The notes: generated by a model from the sequence alone, not told the origin. A stretch of DNA of 64,000 nucleotides from Charina bottae (GCA_023362775.1 JALMGJ010000008.1:21095001-21159000), one strand, 5' to 3'. Counted from the first letter of the stretch, positions 48,331-60,112 are shown. Program-made: numbers and translations.

Positions 48331-49100
48331 TGGCGTGCCTTGCCCGGTGTTTGTGAGGTCTGCTGTGTTCCTTTTCAGAGGGCTGTTCGTCTTCCCCCTG
48401 CTCAGTGCCTTCTGATGAGATTCCAAAGGAGACCACAGAAGGAGGTGCTTCTGACTGCCCTCCTTCCACTTGAGACTCTACACACCCCTTTTCGGCCAGA
48501 GACCTGGGTGCTTCTTTTGCCTGGTCAGAACAGTCCAGGATCACTTCCACCTTAGTGAGAGAGGGTTCCTTTCTCTCGCCTTCATGAGTTGCTTGGACCT
48601 CTTTGCCACCAACAATCTGGACAATCCTGCCCGACCACTGGGCAGAAGGCTCTTTCACCCAGCTAGTCGCTTCTTGTGTTAGGACTGATCGTGTTTCCAG
48701 AGGCTTGCTCTCTTGGACCCCCACAACAGTCAGACGAGACCCGATGCCGCTGCCTTTCTTCCTATCAGCTGGAAAGGACAACTGCAACTCAACTGTAGAG
48801 CCAGGCTTTTCCCCAGCGAAAGCGGGCGCCCCCGTGCTGTGTACTTCGATCACTTTGGGAGGGATTTTGTGGCAGGAAGTTATTTCTTGCTTTGTCCCAG
48901 AAAAATCCACTACAGTTTGCTCTGTGTTTGCTGGGAGTGTTTCCTCAGTTGGCACTAGGATCTGCAGTTCCCGGTGGGGCCTTGGCACTGCTGTTCTGAT
49001 TTGTAGGGTAGTGCTTTCTTTATATTCCTTATTTTTAATGTCAGTGTGGTTTTCATTTTCTATTTCAAGACTTAAGGTTTCATTTGCCCCACTGGAGGAT
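48331..49100 (-). CDS. SYNPO2: SYNPO2 second visible coding exon (post-PDZ linker)
   Basis: The exon of 770 bp joins the PDZ exon in phase 2 (AG|A gives Arg) and the large exon with a split codon (A|GG, Arg). The acceptor is GTGTCTGCAG|ATCCTCC and the donor is GTAAGT. It begins SSSGANETLSLEIENENHT and includes ESTTLQIRTAVP, STVELQLSFPADRKKGSG, VQIVGGKEV and KVEVILDCSDQAKEA. It ends with VEGGQSEAPPSVVSF, SEGTEQGEDEQPSEK and HSRPHKHRARHA. The last blocks are nearly invariant in the SYNPO2 family as recalled, while the middle is more variable. The region is predicted to be disordered, serves as a linker and carries several S/T-rich sites that could be phosphorylated or bind 14-3-3. Confidence 0.95.
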
Positions 49101-49198
49101 CTGCAGACACACAAACACACAACAAATTCTATAAAGTGTGTATAATCTGATATTCATGACATTACAAACCATTTTGCATGTTAGTATTATATATAGAG

Positions 49199-49513
49199 CA
49201 GAGCTTTCCAAACTGTGTGTCGGGACACGTTAGTGTGTCAGCTGCAGTGTCTGGGTGTGTCGCGGCTGCTGTTGCCTCCGAGCCCTGCCAGGATTCCGCG
49301 CAGGTCCTAGTGCCTGCCTTGTGCCTTGCTGCCTCCAAACCTGCTGTGATTCCGCGCAGGTCCTAGTGCCTGCCTTGTGCCTTGCTGCCTCCAAACCTGC
49401 TGTGATTCCGCGCAGGTCCTAGTGCCTGCCTTGTGCCCTGCTGTAAGAGTGTGTCACGAAATGATGCATGTCTAAAAAGTGTGTCACCAACATAAAAAGT
49501 TTGGAAAGCTCTG
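49199..49513. mobile_element. Non-autonomous hAT element, family A copy 2, with internal 56-bp tandem repeats
   Basis: The ends are CAGAGCTTTCCAAACTGTG and TTTGGAAAGCTCTG, flanked by the 8-bp target-site duplication ATATAGAG (49191-49198 and 49514-49521), perfect on both sides. Inside, a unit beginning GATTCCGCGCAGGTCCTAG is repeated at 49292, 49348 and 49404, an exact 56-bp period. The insertion starts 98 bases 5' of the acceptor of the 48331-49100 exon, within its upstream intron. Confidence 0.96.
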
Positions 49514-49867
49514 ATATAGAGAGTGTTAGGACACGCTATTCTTGAAAATATAATATTCAATCTTCAATCTGGCACTTTGCAGACCTTTCAGATTAGAGTT
49601 TCCAGACAGAAAAGCCAAAGGTCCAACAGACAATGAGGTTGGAGAAAGCTAGTAGAGAAAATTCACATAAATAACATATTAATTTTGATGTTCTTAACTT
49701 AGCACAAGTTTTAGTTTTTCTTAAATTATTGCCCCACACATCAGTGGTGATAACAAGACGTAATGGAACTTAGCCTGAATACAGGCTGGGTTTAGGCTGC
49801 AGGGAAGGGCTTTTGGAGTTTAATTTCACATAACATTATACTATGTGAAATCTGAATTCTGCTTCTA

Positions 49868-50300
49868 GCTACAGTAAGTGCAGAAAAGCAGGAGGTCACT
49901 AGTGCTAATAAATGCAAGAACTGCATCTTCCCCATACAATTCTAGGAGACGGGCCTTCTCTGTGGTGGCACCCACACTGTGGAACACCTTGCCCCCAGAG
50001 TTGAGGCAGATCTCCTCCCTCCTGACCTTTAGGAAAAGAGCTGAAGACCTGGTTTTGCCGCCTGGCATGGGAAGGAGAAAGGATAGTTCCTCATGGGGGT
50101 GGCTAATTCCTTAACTTCATAATATCCTTCGTTTTTAATTCCACCATCCATCTGGATTTATAATTATTTATTATTTTATATACTGTACATTGATGTTTTA
50201 TATTTTATTTTAACTATTTTATTGTAAACCGCCCAGAGTTCCCCATTGGGGGAGATGGGCGGTTATATAAATTTAATTAAATAACTAAATAAATAAATTT
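49868..50300 (+). mobile_element. L2-type LINE 3' end
   Basis: The plus strand encodes RRRAFSVVAPTLWNTLPPEL and LLTFRKRAEDLV, the conserved C-terminus of L2/CR1-group ORFs (A-LWN-LP-E-R...TFRK-LKT). It is followed by GTAAACCGCCCAGAGTTCCCC and an AATTAAAT/AAATAAAT tail. It is 5' truncated and frameshifted. Confidence 0.85.
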
Positions 50301-51257
50301 CCACTCAATTCTTTGCTTTTTTTTCCTTAGGGGACTTTTGTTATGGCTCTTTTAGGTGACTGCCACTTCTATAAACTATTGTGTAAAATGTGCTTTCATC
50401 TTTTGAAATGATAACTCTTATTAATGGGAGGGGTTTCAAAGTATGGTTGGGTGGAACACAGGATATAGTGGGTGATAAAGTATTGCAGTTTCCCAAATGC
50501 CTTCTAATTCTCCATTAAGTGCAACACTTTGTATCAGCATGTGGTTCATGCTTATGTTATAAATGCCATGGATGCTGTGCTGTATTCATTGCCATGTGCT
50601 CACATGAACCTTTGAACCTTTGGAACAAATATTGGCACAAATGGTGCCTCCCATATAAAGCGGGCACACACACACCCCGGTGTAGGAGCAGTTGCAGTTT
50701 CTGAAAGAAAAAAAATGCAAATCCTTGACTGTTGCAGGCCATGCTATTCTTGCTATACATTTATTGCTACAGTTCTGGATGATAACGTGCACATTTTCTA
50801 CATGTCTGTACCAATTTTCTGCCAGATTTTAATTTAAAATAAAATTAAAAATAGGCTAAAAATTTTAGAGAGCCTAAAGCTATTACGTTACATGACGCAG
50901 TCATTCAAAAAGCTATATATGATAAGGGAAGATAAAATTGCTCAGCATTGTTGAGAGATCCTTCACAACTGGTCTTTACCAGTTGCTGGAAATACAATCT
51001 GGCTTCGACCTGTAACATTTATTGGAGCATGATGGAACTACTATGAAAGACAAACATATTAATTTATGGAGTCCTGTGACTGTAGCTGGTTTGTATCACA
51101 TTGTGTTATTTGGACAATCAATGCTTGTGCTTAATACATATAAACAATAAATTCATAAACATTTCCTTGTAAGAAGGAAGCTTGGGGATAAGCCAGATAA
51201 ATGTTAATCTTTATTGGTAGCTTGAGGTCTCGGCTTGTGTATGTGCGGGGAAATATC

Positions 51258-51288
51258 AAGAGAGAGAGAGAGAGGGAGAGAGAGAAAG
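51258..51288. repeat. (GA)n microsatellite
   Basis: An interrupted run of GA dinucleotides. Confidence 0.9.
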
Positions 51289-51606
51289 ACTGGCCTTTGA
51301 AAGCCTTTATGCTTATGTATATATATGGACTTCTTTCTATACAATCTCACTATCATCACTGCAGTAGGAAAGACAAAGTTATTTGCCACTTATTGGGAAG
51401 AATCATATACCTCTCCTCAAAATATTACTTTTCCTGTGAGGAATTTGATCAGGAAACTCAAGCTACACTGTTCTCCACAAACTCAAATTTATTCTGTTTC
51501 CTAGTTGGTAAAGATGACGCAGGAGGATCATTTCCAGTTCTGTAATTCTCATTTTTCTCTTTCTCTGTAGAAGTCTCTGGACCCTCCTATATATAAGGGC
51601 TGCACC

Positions 51607-51904
51607 CATAGCTTTCCAAACTGTGTGTCGCAACACTTTAGTGTGTCACAACATACAGTGTAGTGTGTCGCAACACAACCCGGAAGCGGCGTCGGGGGCG
51701 TGCATGGCGGCGGCGCAGGGGTGGTGGTGTGCATGGCGGTGGTGCTTCCGTGTTTTAGCGGAAAACACGAGGCCGCCGCCGCCCACACCACCACACGCCC
51801 CCCCGTGCTGCCGCCGTGCACGCCCCCGCCGCTGTGCGCGCCCCTGCACCGCCGCTGCTGCCGCCGTTGGTGTGTCGCCAACGGCGGCAGTTTGGAAAGC
51901 ACTG
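51607..51904. mobile_element. Non-autonomous hAT element, family A copy 3, very GC-rich core
   Basis: The left end is CATAGCTTTCCAAACTGTGTG and the right end CAGTTTGGAAAGCACTG. The flanking 8-mers GCTGCACC (51599-51606) and GCTGCACT (51905-51912) differ at one base. The core is CpG- and GCC-rich (CCGCCGCC, GGCGGCGG), with matching open frames on both strands as expected for such sequence. Confidence 0.88.
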
Positions 51905-51959
51905 GCTGCACTAGTTCAAGGCTGGCATCACCCATGAGTGTCTCCATGAGGCTCTAGGA

Positions 51960-52290
51960 CAGGGGTCGGCAAACTTTTTTTGCCGGGAGCCATTTTGACA
52001 TGCTCGTGCACATTTTGAAGTGCTCGAGAGCCAGGGGGCGGGGTTTGCGGGCAGGAGCCAATCGCGTGGAAGGGGGCGGGTTTTGCGGGCGGGAGCCAAT
52101 CGCGTGGAAGGGGGCGGGGGAGGTTTGGAAGAAGAAGGGAAAGAGAGGCTCGACTGCTTCGGCGGCGGTGCTTCCAGGTTGTCGCTGCGGCGGCAACGGC
52201 TGCCCCTTCGAAAGGGCAGGCTCCGGGGACCCCGAAAATGCCCTCAGTTTAGGCAGGGAGGCTGCGCGCAAGCTGCCTCAGCTGTTCTGC
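51960..52290. mobile_element. hAT element, family B, left end; right end not found
   Basis: It starts CAGGGGTCGGCAAACTTTTTT and continues with GGGAGCCATTTTGACATGCTCGTGCAC and two copies of GGGAGCCAATCGCGTGGAAGG, matching the inverse of the right half of 8186-8723. The GC-rich part goes on to about 52290, but no matching right terminal repeat or duplication is evident, so the copy appears truncated or rearranged. Confidence 0.75.
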
Positions 52291-52457
52291 GGGGAGAATT
52301 TCCACCCCGTTGACATGATTCAAGCTACAGACAATTCCACCTGGATGACTGAGAACCTTCATAGACATTAGTAAATGTTGTATTACAGAAAAACCATCTA
52401 TCTCCAGGAACTTGATTTCAAGGAATTTAAATTCTATATAGCTCTGAAATCTCTGAA

Positions 52458-52497
52458 ATGTCATTACTTGGAATAAAATGTCATTACTTGGAATAAA
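52458..52497 (+). repeat. 20-bp tandem duplication
   Basis: ATGTCATTACTTGGAATAAA occurs twice head-to-tail; the two units are nearly identical. Confidence 0.85.
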
Positions 52498-52587
52498 GTT
52501 GCATATGCATACAGTAATAACGTATGGAAAAACGTTAATCTCATTAATCAATTGCTCAGCTTGCAATGATACACTGCCTTTTATTTA

Positions 52588-52624
52588 TATTAATTAATTA
52601 ATTAATTAATTAATTAATTAATTG
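52588..52624. repeat. (TTAA)n microsatellite
   Basis: About nine TTAA/AATT units next to a GCCCACCAGAGTCCAGA fragment resembling an L2 tail. Confidence 0.9.
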
Positions 52625-53375
52625 CCCACCAGAGTCCAGAGACATGAATGACAAAAACTAACCTAACTCTCTACATCCCAGCATATGAAAAAAATGTTTT
52701 GCTGTTTAGGTTCCCAAAGTTGTCTTCTCTAGTGCATGTCATATATGCAAGCATACTGTATATGTGGAATGCAAGTTACATAAACTAGTTTGAAATTTTA
52801 CTGCCTCTTAATCTCAAATAATTTTATGTTGCAACTGGTAGCACGATCAGTCCTGTCCATGTTTACTCAAAAGGCATTTGCTCTCTTTAAAGTAGATTTA
52901 GGGCTACAATCTCAATTTCTTAATTAATTACCATTTTATTATTCATGTAAGCAAGTTTGCTCTAAAGAACATGTAAAGGACAAGACATTGTGGCAAGTGA
53001 ATTTATAGTATCATTAGCAAAAAACTATATTGTATATACTTCCATAAGGTTCTACATTATGTTGTCTCTGAAAATAAACTGAAAAATTATTAGTATCCTG
53101 GAATGATAGTACAAGCCAGGGAAACAGAACACATATCAGCAATGTTGTATTGGAATTCTTTTCCCAATGTGTTTCTAAACTCAATTCAATATGCTGGTTG
53201 GACTTAAAAACACTGATAGGTTTGTGACCAGCTACTTAGGAGTCTGCTTACAAATATCTGAACTTGTCTGGGTATTAAGTTCTGTTAAGGTCACAATCTA
53301 AAAGAAACTGGTACATGGGTTAATGGTTGACACTGTAGTCTATCAGGATATGTAATAAATCTGAATTCCTTTTAC

Positions 53376-53527
53376 CTCTTGATAAGCATTTGAAGAGTGT
53401 CAGCCAGGCCTTCCATCAGAACAAGAACTTCAGAATAAGTCAACTCAGCACAAGGGTTGCCATTGATAGATATCACTTCATCTCCTTCACATAACCCAGC
53501 CTTGTATGCTTTGCTCTTATTACGAAT
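53376..53527 (-). CDS. SYNPO2: SYNPO2 PDZ-domain exon (second half of PDZ)
   Basis: The exon of 152 bp has acceptor TCTATTTTAG|ATTCG and donor AAGAG|GTAAAA. It encodes IRNKSKAYKAGLCEGDEVIS, INGNPCAELTYSEVLVLMEG and LADTLQMLIKR. These are the AGL-EGD-V--ING turn and the second helix and last strand of a PDZ domain, very close to SYNPO2 of other vertebrates. The carboxylate-binding loop and first half of the domain belong to exon 1, which is upstream (beyond 64000) since nothing like it was seen up to the window end. The PDZ mediates partner binding and is missing in isoforms that start downstream. Confidence 0.96.
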
Positions 53528-54764
53528 CTAAAATAGATTTAAAATAAAAAATGAAATCATTATTCATGAACCAGTCTGTATAGCTTATTTAGGGAAAACA
53601 TGCACACAGACTTGTCAAAACCTCTGAGTTGGTGTTTTTCTTCATAGTGAAGAAATAGATTCCTTATATATTTTGAATCCACCAAAATCATTTGTAGCAA
53701 TTGTCAGTTTCAAATTTAGATTTTAATAATACAGAACTGTACAGAATTTTTTAACAAACCAGGAATCTCAGAAACTATTTCAGCAGTGGACTATACTTCA
53801 TCCTGTATTCAAAATGCTAATGAAAGATTTGTCATGTGAATGGACAGGTGATTCCATTTGTTCTTCCTTGCCCTGCAATTGCTCATTAGTATAGTATTAC
53901 TTCAATATATATTTAAATTCAGCTACATATAAGAAAGCTGGGAGGATGGACTATGAATTCAACTGGCCATTCACACAGCATATAAATTTCACTATTGCTA
54001 GTTACAGAGAAATGTTAATTTAGAGGAATAACTGAATGTTTATTTGGATATCACTTCAAAAGTGCAACATTAGGAATGTCTCCAACCAGCTTTCTTTCTC
54101 CATCTCTAAATGCAGCACGTAAAATCAATAGTAATTGGACTGGAGTATTGGTAACACTGTATTAGCATACAGAGCAGACTATACAAAAATGTTTTCATTC
54201 ATAAGTTACTATAAGCAGGGAATATATTACTTTCTTTTTTTCTGTAGTCATATAATGTGTCTCAGTGTGTTCTGAAATTTCAGTCTAAAATGGTAAAATG
54301 CAACACTCATTTACTTTAATCTTCTATTTCATTCTGTTGCATATATAGACCAGATTTAGTATCAGTGGAATTAATGTAAAACTCAACTGAAGAGTCTTAG
54401 AGGAGGGGGAAAAAAGTCTTCCTCCAAATGTGACATCTCCTGCCCTACCAATATTCATCATTCCTTCAAGATTCACTAAGCCTGAATCATACTGAGCCGC
54501 ATTAAAAATAACTTTAAAACCTAAACTCTTGACTCACTGAAAAATCAGATGCTGCAACAGACACAGACTGGGTTTTTAGTTGAATTAAAAATATCCTAGT
54601 CTCCATTAAAGCATTTCCAACTTAAATGAGACCTAAACTGAGCCAGACTGCCTCTGCAGATATTGAATGAAATTAATTTTGAATGGAAGCATAGTGAATT
54701 TAAATGGTAAAAATCCCAAGTGTGGAATGAGGGGGCTGCTTATCAATTTTGGTGATTCCCTTTA

Positions 54765-54770
54765 TTTGTT

Positions 54771-54817
<47 letters not shown>

Positions 54818-55525
54818 TTTTATCCAACTTATATCACCGCCCATCTCCCCCCGTAGAGGGGACTCTGGGCGGTTTACACAAAGTTAGCAATTAAAACATA
54901 TAGAAACATATAAAATACAATACACAGTATAAGTTAATTAAATATATAAAACCCAAGAGGCTCTGATATAATGTTTAAAAGAACTCTACGGCGCAAGCCA
55001 TCCTCAAGAGGAGCTATTACTCCTCCCATCCCAAGCGAGGTGGCACAGCCAGGTCTTCAGTTGTTTTCGGAAGGTCATAAGTGTGGGGGCTTGCCTCACC
55101 TCCAGGGGCAGAGTATTCCAGAGGGCGGGTGCCACTGCAGAGAAGGCCCGCCTCCTGGACCCCGTCAGATGGAATTCTCTTGTAGACGGGGTCCGTAGCA
55201 AGTCCTCTCTGCATAACCGGGTGGGGCGGGTCGATGCTCTGGGGATGAGGCGGTCCCTCAGGTAACCTGGTCCCATGCCATGTAGGGCTTTAAAGGTGAC
55301 AACCAACACCTTGAATTGGACCCGGAAGCAAACTGGTAACCAATGCAGCTCGCGCAGCAGAGGTGTCACATGTGCCGATCTTGGGGCACCCATAACTGCG
55401 CGCGCAGCCGCATTCTGGACCAGTTGAAGCTTCCGGATACTCTTCAAGGGTAGCCCCATGTAGAGTGCATTGCAATAGTCTATATGGGAGATGACCAGGG
55501 CATGCGTGACTGTACGCTATTTCCC
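54765..55525 (-). mobile_element. L2-type LINE 3' half, fairly intact
   Basis: A 151-codon minus-strand frame (55459-55004) reads GLPLKSIRKLQLVQNAAARA, HVTPLLRELHWLPVCFRVQ, FKALHGMGPGYLRDRLIPR and SAVAPALWNTLPLEVRQAP, then FRKQLKTWLCH. This is the C-terminal end of the L2/CR1 group ORF. Its 3' tail is the reverse complement of CCGCCCAGAGTCCCCTCTACGGGGGGAGATGGGCGG and a (TAAA)n tail (54770-54818 as TTTA). It is 5' truncated, but the frame is uninterrupted in this part. Confidence 0.9.
54770..54820. repeat. (TTTA)n microsatellite (LINE tail)
   Basis: About 12 TTTA units forming the terminal tail of the adjoining L2 element. Confidence 0.9.
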
Positions 55526-56971
55526 CTGCACGTATTTGAAAGGAAGAGTAAGCCAATTAGTCAAAACATGCTTTACAAAATTTCTTTTCTGCAGCTGTTT
55601 CAAGCAAATCAGACTGAGAAAATGAATAAACAAAACACAGAAAAGATGTTTCCATGTTTTCAGGTGAAAAATAAAAAAAATTCGTGTTTTCAGCCCAAGC
55701 AACTGTTCAATGATTTTTTTTTTTTTTTGGTTAAAAATACATTCCTTAGATTATCTCAGGTTGCATAGTTAGAAGAAAGGGGCCAGAGATAGCTATGACT
55801 CAAGTCATTTAAAGCATTAGAGCCCATAAATAGAATCTCACATTGTTGGAACTGTCAGTTAATCCTTGCAAGCAAAAGCAAGATGAAGTGTTCATGTTTT
55901 ATGGGTTCCATAAAAAACATAAAACTCTATATTCATTTATAGTCCACATAGTCAATAAAATAATATAACATTTTGATATGAGTTGCAACATTAGCTGGAC
56001 TGTTACGTAAGCACTAGATATATCATTAAATATGGGCATGTATAGCTGCAAAGACTTGGAAAATGGTTTGAGGAGCACCCAGTGTTGCACTAATCCAGGC
56101 ATAATAAAAATAATAGTTTCAACTACTAAAGAACCCTGGATTGCTATGCCATCTTAATACCCTATGTGTGATGTTGCTTTACTCCAGTAAGTCATAGTTT
56201 AGGCATGAACATTAGTAGGGAGGGAGCCTTTGTGCATACATCTCTATGAATATAGGCAGCCATGCAAATCTGGAACATGAACGTTGGTGGTAAAAGTATA
56301 GGCAAGTGAGAACAATATTGGGGAATGGAAATAGTTAGAGGTATTTCTGTTTAGAGATAATACTCTTTATAATAGCAGGTAAGACCTAAATGTTTGTACA
56401 ATTCTTCGCATTGCACATTGCACTTAATAAAATGGCATATCTGAAACTGTATGTGTGGTAGAGTTGGGGTGCGTGAATATCTTATATAACTTATTTGATC
56501 TATAACTAACTTAATAAAAAATAAATCATATAGAAAGCTGCGTTCTACAGAGTAAGACCATTTGTCCATCCTGTTCATTACTGTCAAAACTAACTGGTAG
56601 TATTTCATACAAGAGATTTATCAGTAAGGCTGTGCAATGCTCCAGAATTTCTATGGAAGAGGTGCTTTGGAATGTGCAGAAGTGTAAATATAGCACCTGT
56701 CTGTGACATACTAAAACAGCTATGTCTGTTTCCAGGAAACAGCCACATGATCTTGTTATCAGACATGGCTGCTTTAATAAATCAAGCTTCTGGATGTTCC
56801 AAAGCAAATTTTCAAACTGAATCTGAAGCATTGCACAGCCCTACTGGTAAATCACAGCCCTATCTGAAGATGCTAGAAACTGAACTTTTGAACTTCTGTG
56901 TGTAAAGAATATGCTCTCCAACTGTGCTAGCTGTATCTTCCAGGAACAATAAAAATGTGCAATTTCACATA

Positions 56972-57478
56972 CAGGTAGTCCTTGTTTAATGAACTTGTGA
57001 TGGCACTGAACAAGTGGTACTTACAACCTGTCCTCGGACTTCACATGATTGCATTTTCTGATGTTCCATGCTGGCTTCCCACAAGCAAAGTCAATGCCAG
57101 CCGGGAAAGTTGAAAATGGCGATCACATGACCATGGGATGCTGTGACAGTCATAAATGTGAACCAGTTGCCAAGCGCCCAAATCATGATCACGTAGCTGC
57201 GGGGACACTGCAACGGTCGTAAGTGTCAGAACCGGTTGTAAGTCAGTTTTTTCAGCACTGTCATAAGTCTGAACCGGAAGCCAGCAGGAAGTTGGAAGTT
57301 GCGGTCACGTGAGGTCCTCACTTAATGACCCACACAGTCCTCGCTTAACGACAGCAACCAGGACTGCCAGAACTGCTGTCGCTAAGCAGTGTGGTCATGT
57401 AACGTTGCACTTTATGACTGCATCGCTTAGCGACAGCAATTCCGGTCCCAATTGCCGTCATTAACCGAGGACTACCTG
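56972..57478. mobile_element. TA-flanked MITE, family M copy 2
   Basis: The left end is CAGGTAGTCCTTGTTTAATG and the right end CCGAGGACTACCTG; both are flanked by TA. The element is 507 bp with an interior rich in inverted CACTTAACGACC-like motifs. It shares the GTTGAAAATGGCGATCACATG block with 59351-60077 and a related one with 126-407. Confidence 0.88.
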
Positions 57479-57987
57479 TATATAAATATATATTTACAGG
57501 AAGTTAAATAGAGTGATAATAGAAAAAGAAAGGACAATGCTTGGAATAGATTCAATCTTAATTCATAAATGAACTGTTGCTGTCTCCAATGGAATGCTAG
57601 TATAATATGTATTTCAGCAAGAGCCTTATTCATGTATTTTCTTCTTTTCTTTGCAATCTGTGAATCTCATTCACAACAGCAAAAATTGTCATCTTTTAAT
57701 GTCTGGTTAAATATAAACTTGATGTTGAAGAATATAAAAAACTAAAAAGTCATAAAGCAGTTCAAAGATGAGGTTATCACAGTGTTCAGTGTGTCAACTC
57801 ACTTTTTGATATCAGATATACTTTCCAGAAGCATTGAATTGTGTTAGATATCTTTTTCTACCATAGCAAACACAACTTTCCCATAGTGACCGCTGTGGCA
57901 TTTGGATCACATCAATACTTATTCCATTTCAACTTTGTTCAAAGCTACAATTCACCTTCACACTGTTTTTTAATTAATTTTTTTTTT

Positions 57988-58205
57988 TAATCCTGCCTTT
58001 ATTATTTTTATAAATAACTCAAGGCGGTGAACATACCTCATACTCCTTCCTCCTCCTATTTTCCCCACAACAACAACCCTGTGAAGCGACTTGGGCTGAG
58101 AGAGAGTGACTGGCCCAAGGTCACCCAGCCGGCTTTCATGCCTCAGGCGGGACTAGAACTCTCAGTCTCCTGGTTTCTAGCCCAGCACCTTAACCACTAA
58201 CCCTA
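57988..58205 (-). mobile_element. tRNA-derived SINE with L2/CR1-like tail
   Basis: Minus-strand head GGTTAAGGTGCTGGGCTAGAAACCAGGAG and GAGTTCTAGTCCCGCC, then CCGGCTGGGTGACCTTGGGCC as in Sauria SINEs. The 3' part is different: CAGGGTTGTTGTTGTGGGGAAAATAGG...GCCTTGAGTTATTTATAAAAATAATAAAGGC. This suggests a related SINE carrying another LINE's tail. Confidence 0.75.
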
Positions 58206-58808
58206 ACCACCTTTGCCACCTTCACATTGCTTTGCAGCCAGACCCAGGGTAGGAACAGCATGCTTAAAGCTCCTATGAACCTGTCCTTCAAAGGAACTGC
58301 AAATAACATAAGTATCTTGAGGACAATCACAAGTAAGTAATCCTTGGCACAGTTGTAGGCCATTCATCTTAATTGTTTAAAATACCAGGCTTTCATTGGG
58401 ACAATACCAAAGTGCTCTCTCTATAGCTTTTAGCTCCTTGCATAAAAAGTAAACATTTACAAATATGGTGTGGTATGCTGTGAATGTGTTTCCTTGAGGA
58501 AATACATAAACATTCATGCTGCCTTGGAAAAAGCAAACTTTGTCTGCTATCAGTTGCTGTTAAATAGAACTGTTGTTGCTTGGAACATCAATACAGTTTG
58601 CTCCAACTTTGTACTTTTCAGTAGTATTGGATTCTATTTGCCACAATTTCTAGCCAGCATGGCCTTTGAACTGAAGGCACCAGATATTATTCCAATATGA
58701 TTTTAAATAGCCTTTTTACTAATATGTGGTAACATATTAGAATCTGTGCTCTTACAACAGAGAAATACACATTCTGTAAGAAATAATGAATATTAAAGGA
58801 ATAAAAAA

Positions 58809-59133
58809 GTAAAGGTAAAGGTTCCCCCACACAGTCATGTCCAACTCTAGGGGCCAGTGCTCATCTCCATTTGTTAGCCAAACAGCCAGCGCTGACCGAA
58901 GATGCTTCCACGGTCATGTGGCTGGCATGACGCGCACGGAATGCTGTTACCTTCCCACCGAAGTGGTACCTATTTATCTACTTGCATTTGCATGCTTTCA
59001 AATTGCTAGATTGGCAAGAGCTGGGGCGAGTGCGGGAGCTCACTCCGTCACATGGGGCTAGGGTCTCGAACCTCCAAACTTGAGACCTTCCGATTGACAA
59101 GCCTGGCGTCTTAACCGCTGAGCCATTGCGCCC
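58809..59133 (-). mobile_element. tRNA-derived SINE, family S2, full length
   Basis: It has the same order as 33796-34130: GTAAAGGTTCCCCCACACAGTCATGTC at the plus-strand left, GACTCTAGGGGCCAGTGCTCATCTCC, GTCATGTGGCTGGCATGA, CACCGAAGTGGTACCTATT, and a tRNA-like head complement GCCTGGCGTCTTAACCGCTGAGCC at the right. Confidence 0.9.
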
Positions 59134-59356
59134 CCATTTAATTAAAGGAATATTTCTCTTTAAAATGATGTAAGGAGAATATGCAAGTTTCTACATCTCA
59201 TGTGATTCAGATCATTATTTTGATGGAAGGTTGGTTTTAAGGATAGTTCCCTATCCTTGTACCCTCTGGATTTGATGGATTATAGCTTCCAATTATCTTC
59301 AGCAAACAAGACACTGGAAGCAAAAATTCTACCACGATTGAAAAAGTATACAGGTA

Positions 59357-59437
59357 TAGCCACTTACGGATCCACCGTTAAATTTTACCTTTGGAAGACA
59401 ATCTTACTCGGCTACGAGTGATCGCCAATGAATGAAA
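59357..59437 (+). mobile_element. 81-bp LINE 3' end, same family as 22608-22961
   Basis: TAGCCACTTACGGATCCACC and TTACCTTTGGAAGACAATC, then GGCTACGAGTGATCGCCAATGAATGAA, match the last part of the element at 22608-22961 at nearly every base. It is heavily 5' truncated. Confidence 0.85.
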
Positions 59438-59809
59438 GTCCTCACTTAACAACCATAATTGAGACCAGAATTTTGGTTGCTAAGCAAAGTGGTCATTAAG
59501 CGAATCTGACCCAATTTTACAACCTTTTTTGCGGCGGTTGTTAAGCAGATCACCACAGGCATTAAGTGAACCACACGGTTGTTAAGCAAATCACGCAGTT
59601 CCCCATTGATTTTGCTTGCCAGAAGCCAGCTGGGAAGGTTGAAAATGGCGATCGCATGACCATGGGATGCTGTGACAGTCATAAATGCGAACCAGTTGCC
59701 AAGCATCCAGATCATGATCATGTGACTGCGGGGATGCTGCAACGGTCGTAAGTGTGAGAACCGGGTGTAAGTCAGTTTTTTCAGCACCATCATAAGTCTA
59801 AACCCTCAC

Positions 59810-60027
59810 TTTTTTTAAAAAAGAACTTTATTAATTTTCAGAGTATAGCTAAAATACAAAATAGAAAATACAGGAAAGCAAGAAAATAGAACTAAAGAAA
59901 AAAGAAAAAAACTATAAAAGTGCAAATAGACAGAAAACAAAGACAGAAAATTGACTTCCGACTTTCTCCAACACAGATATAGATAAGTTTACAAATATTA
60001 TCTCTTACCATTAATTAAACCATAGTA
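59810..60027 (-). mobile_element. Short 5'-truncated L1-type 3' end
   Basis: T-rich left edge (TTTTTTTAAAAAAGAAC) followed by AT-rich sequence like the 3' UTR of the L1 copy at 6569-7519 (TTTTACAATACATAG / ATACAAAAT motifs). Similar 17-mers TAAGTCTAAACCCTCAC (59793-59809) and TAAGTCTGAACCATCAC (60029-60045) flank it as a diverged target-site duplication. Confidence 0.6.
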
Positions 60028-60112
60028 ATAAGTCTGAACCATCACTAAACAAATGGCTGTTAAGTGAGGACTACCTGTATCCACATTCCTGAATTTTCAA
60101 TTTCCTACTTTA

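Larger units (their letters stand above)
49101..53375 (-). other. SYNPO2: SYNPO2 intron (4.3 kb)
   Basis: It lies between donor AAGAG|GTAAAA (53375) and acceptor TCTGCAG (49101). It contains two complete hAT family A copies, a hAT family B copy and an L2 3' end, each listed separately. 50301-51255 and 52300-53375 hold little else: a GA-rich run, a TTAA array and a 20-bp tandem duplication. Confidence 0.93.
59351..60077. mobile_element. TA-flanked MITE, family M copy 3, disrupted by two insertions
   Basis: The left end CAGGTA is followed directly by a foreign 81-bp LINE end (59357-59437), after which the MITE resumes with GTCCTCACTTAACAACC. A second insertion (59810-60027) lies near the right part, and the MITE closes with GTTAAGTGAGGACTACCTG flanked by TA. 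Without the insertions it would be about 430 bp. Confidence 0.85.

Noticed and set aside
51623..52313. Alanine/histidine/proline-rich frames
   Set aside because: They read the GC-rich cores of two hAT elements on both strands.
55004..55459. 151-codon intact frame as a host gene
   Set aside because: Its sequence is the C-terminus of an L2-type LINE and it is joined to the family's 3' tail.
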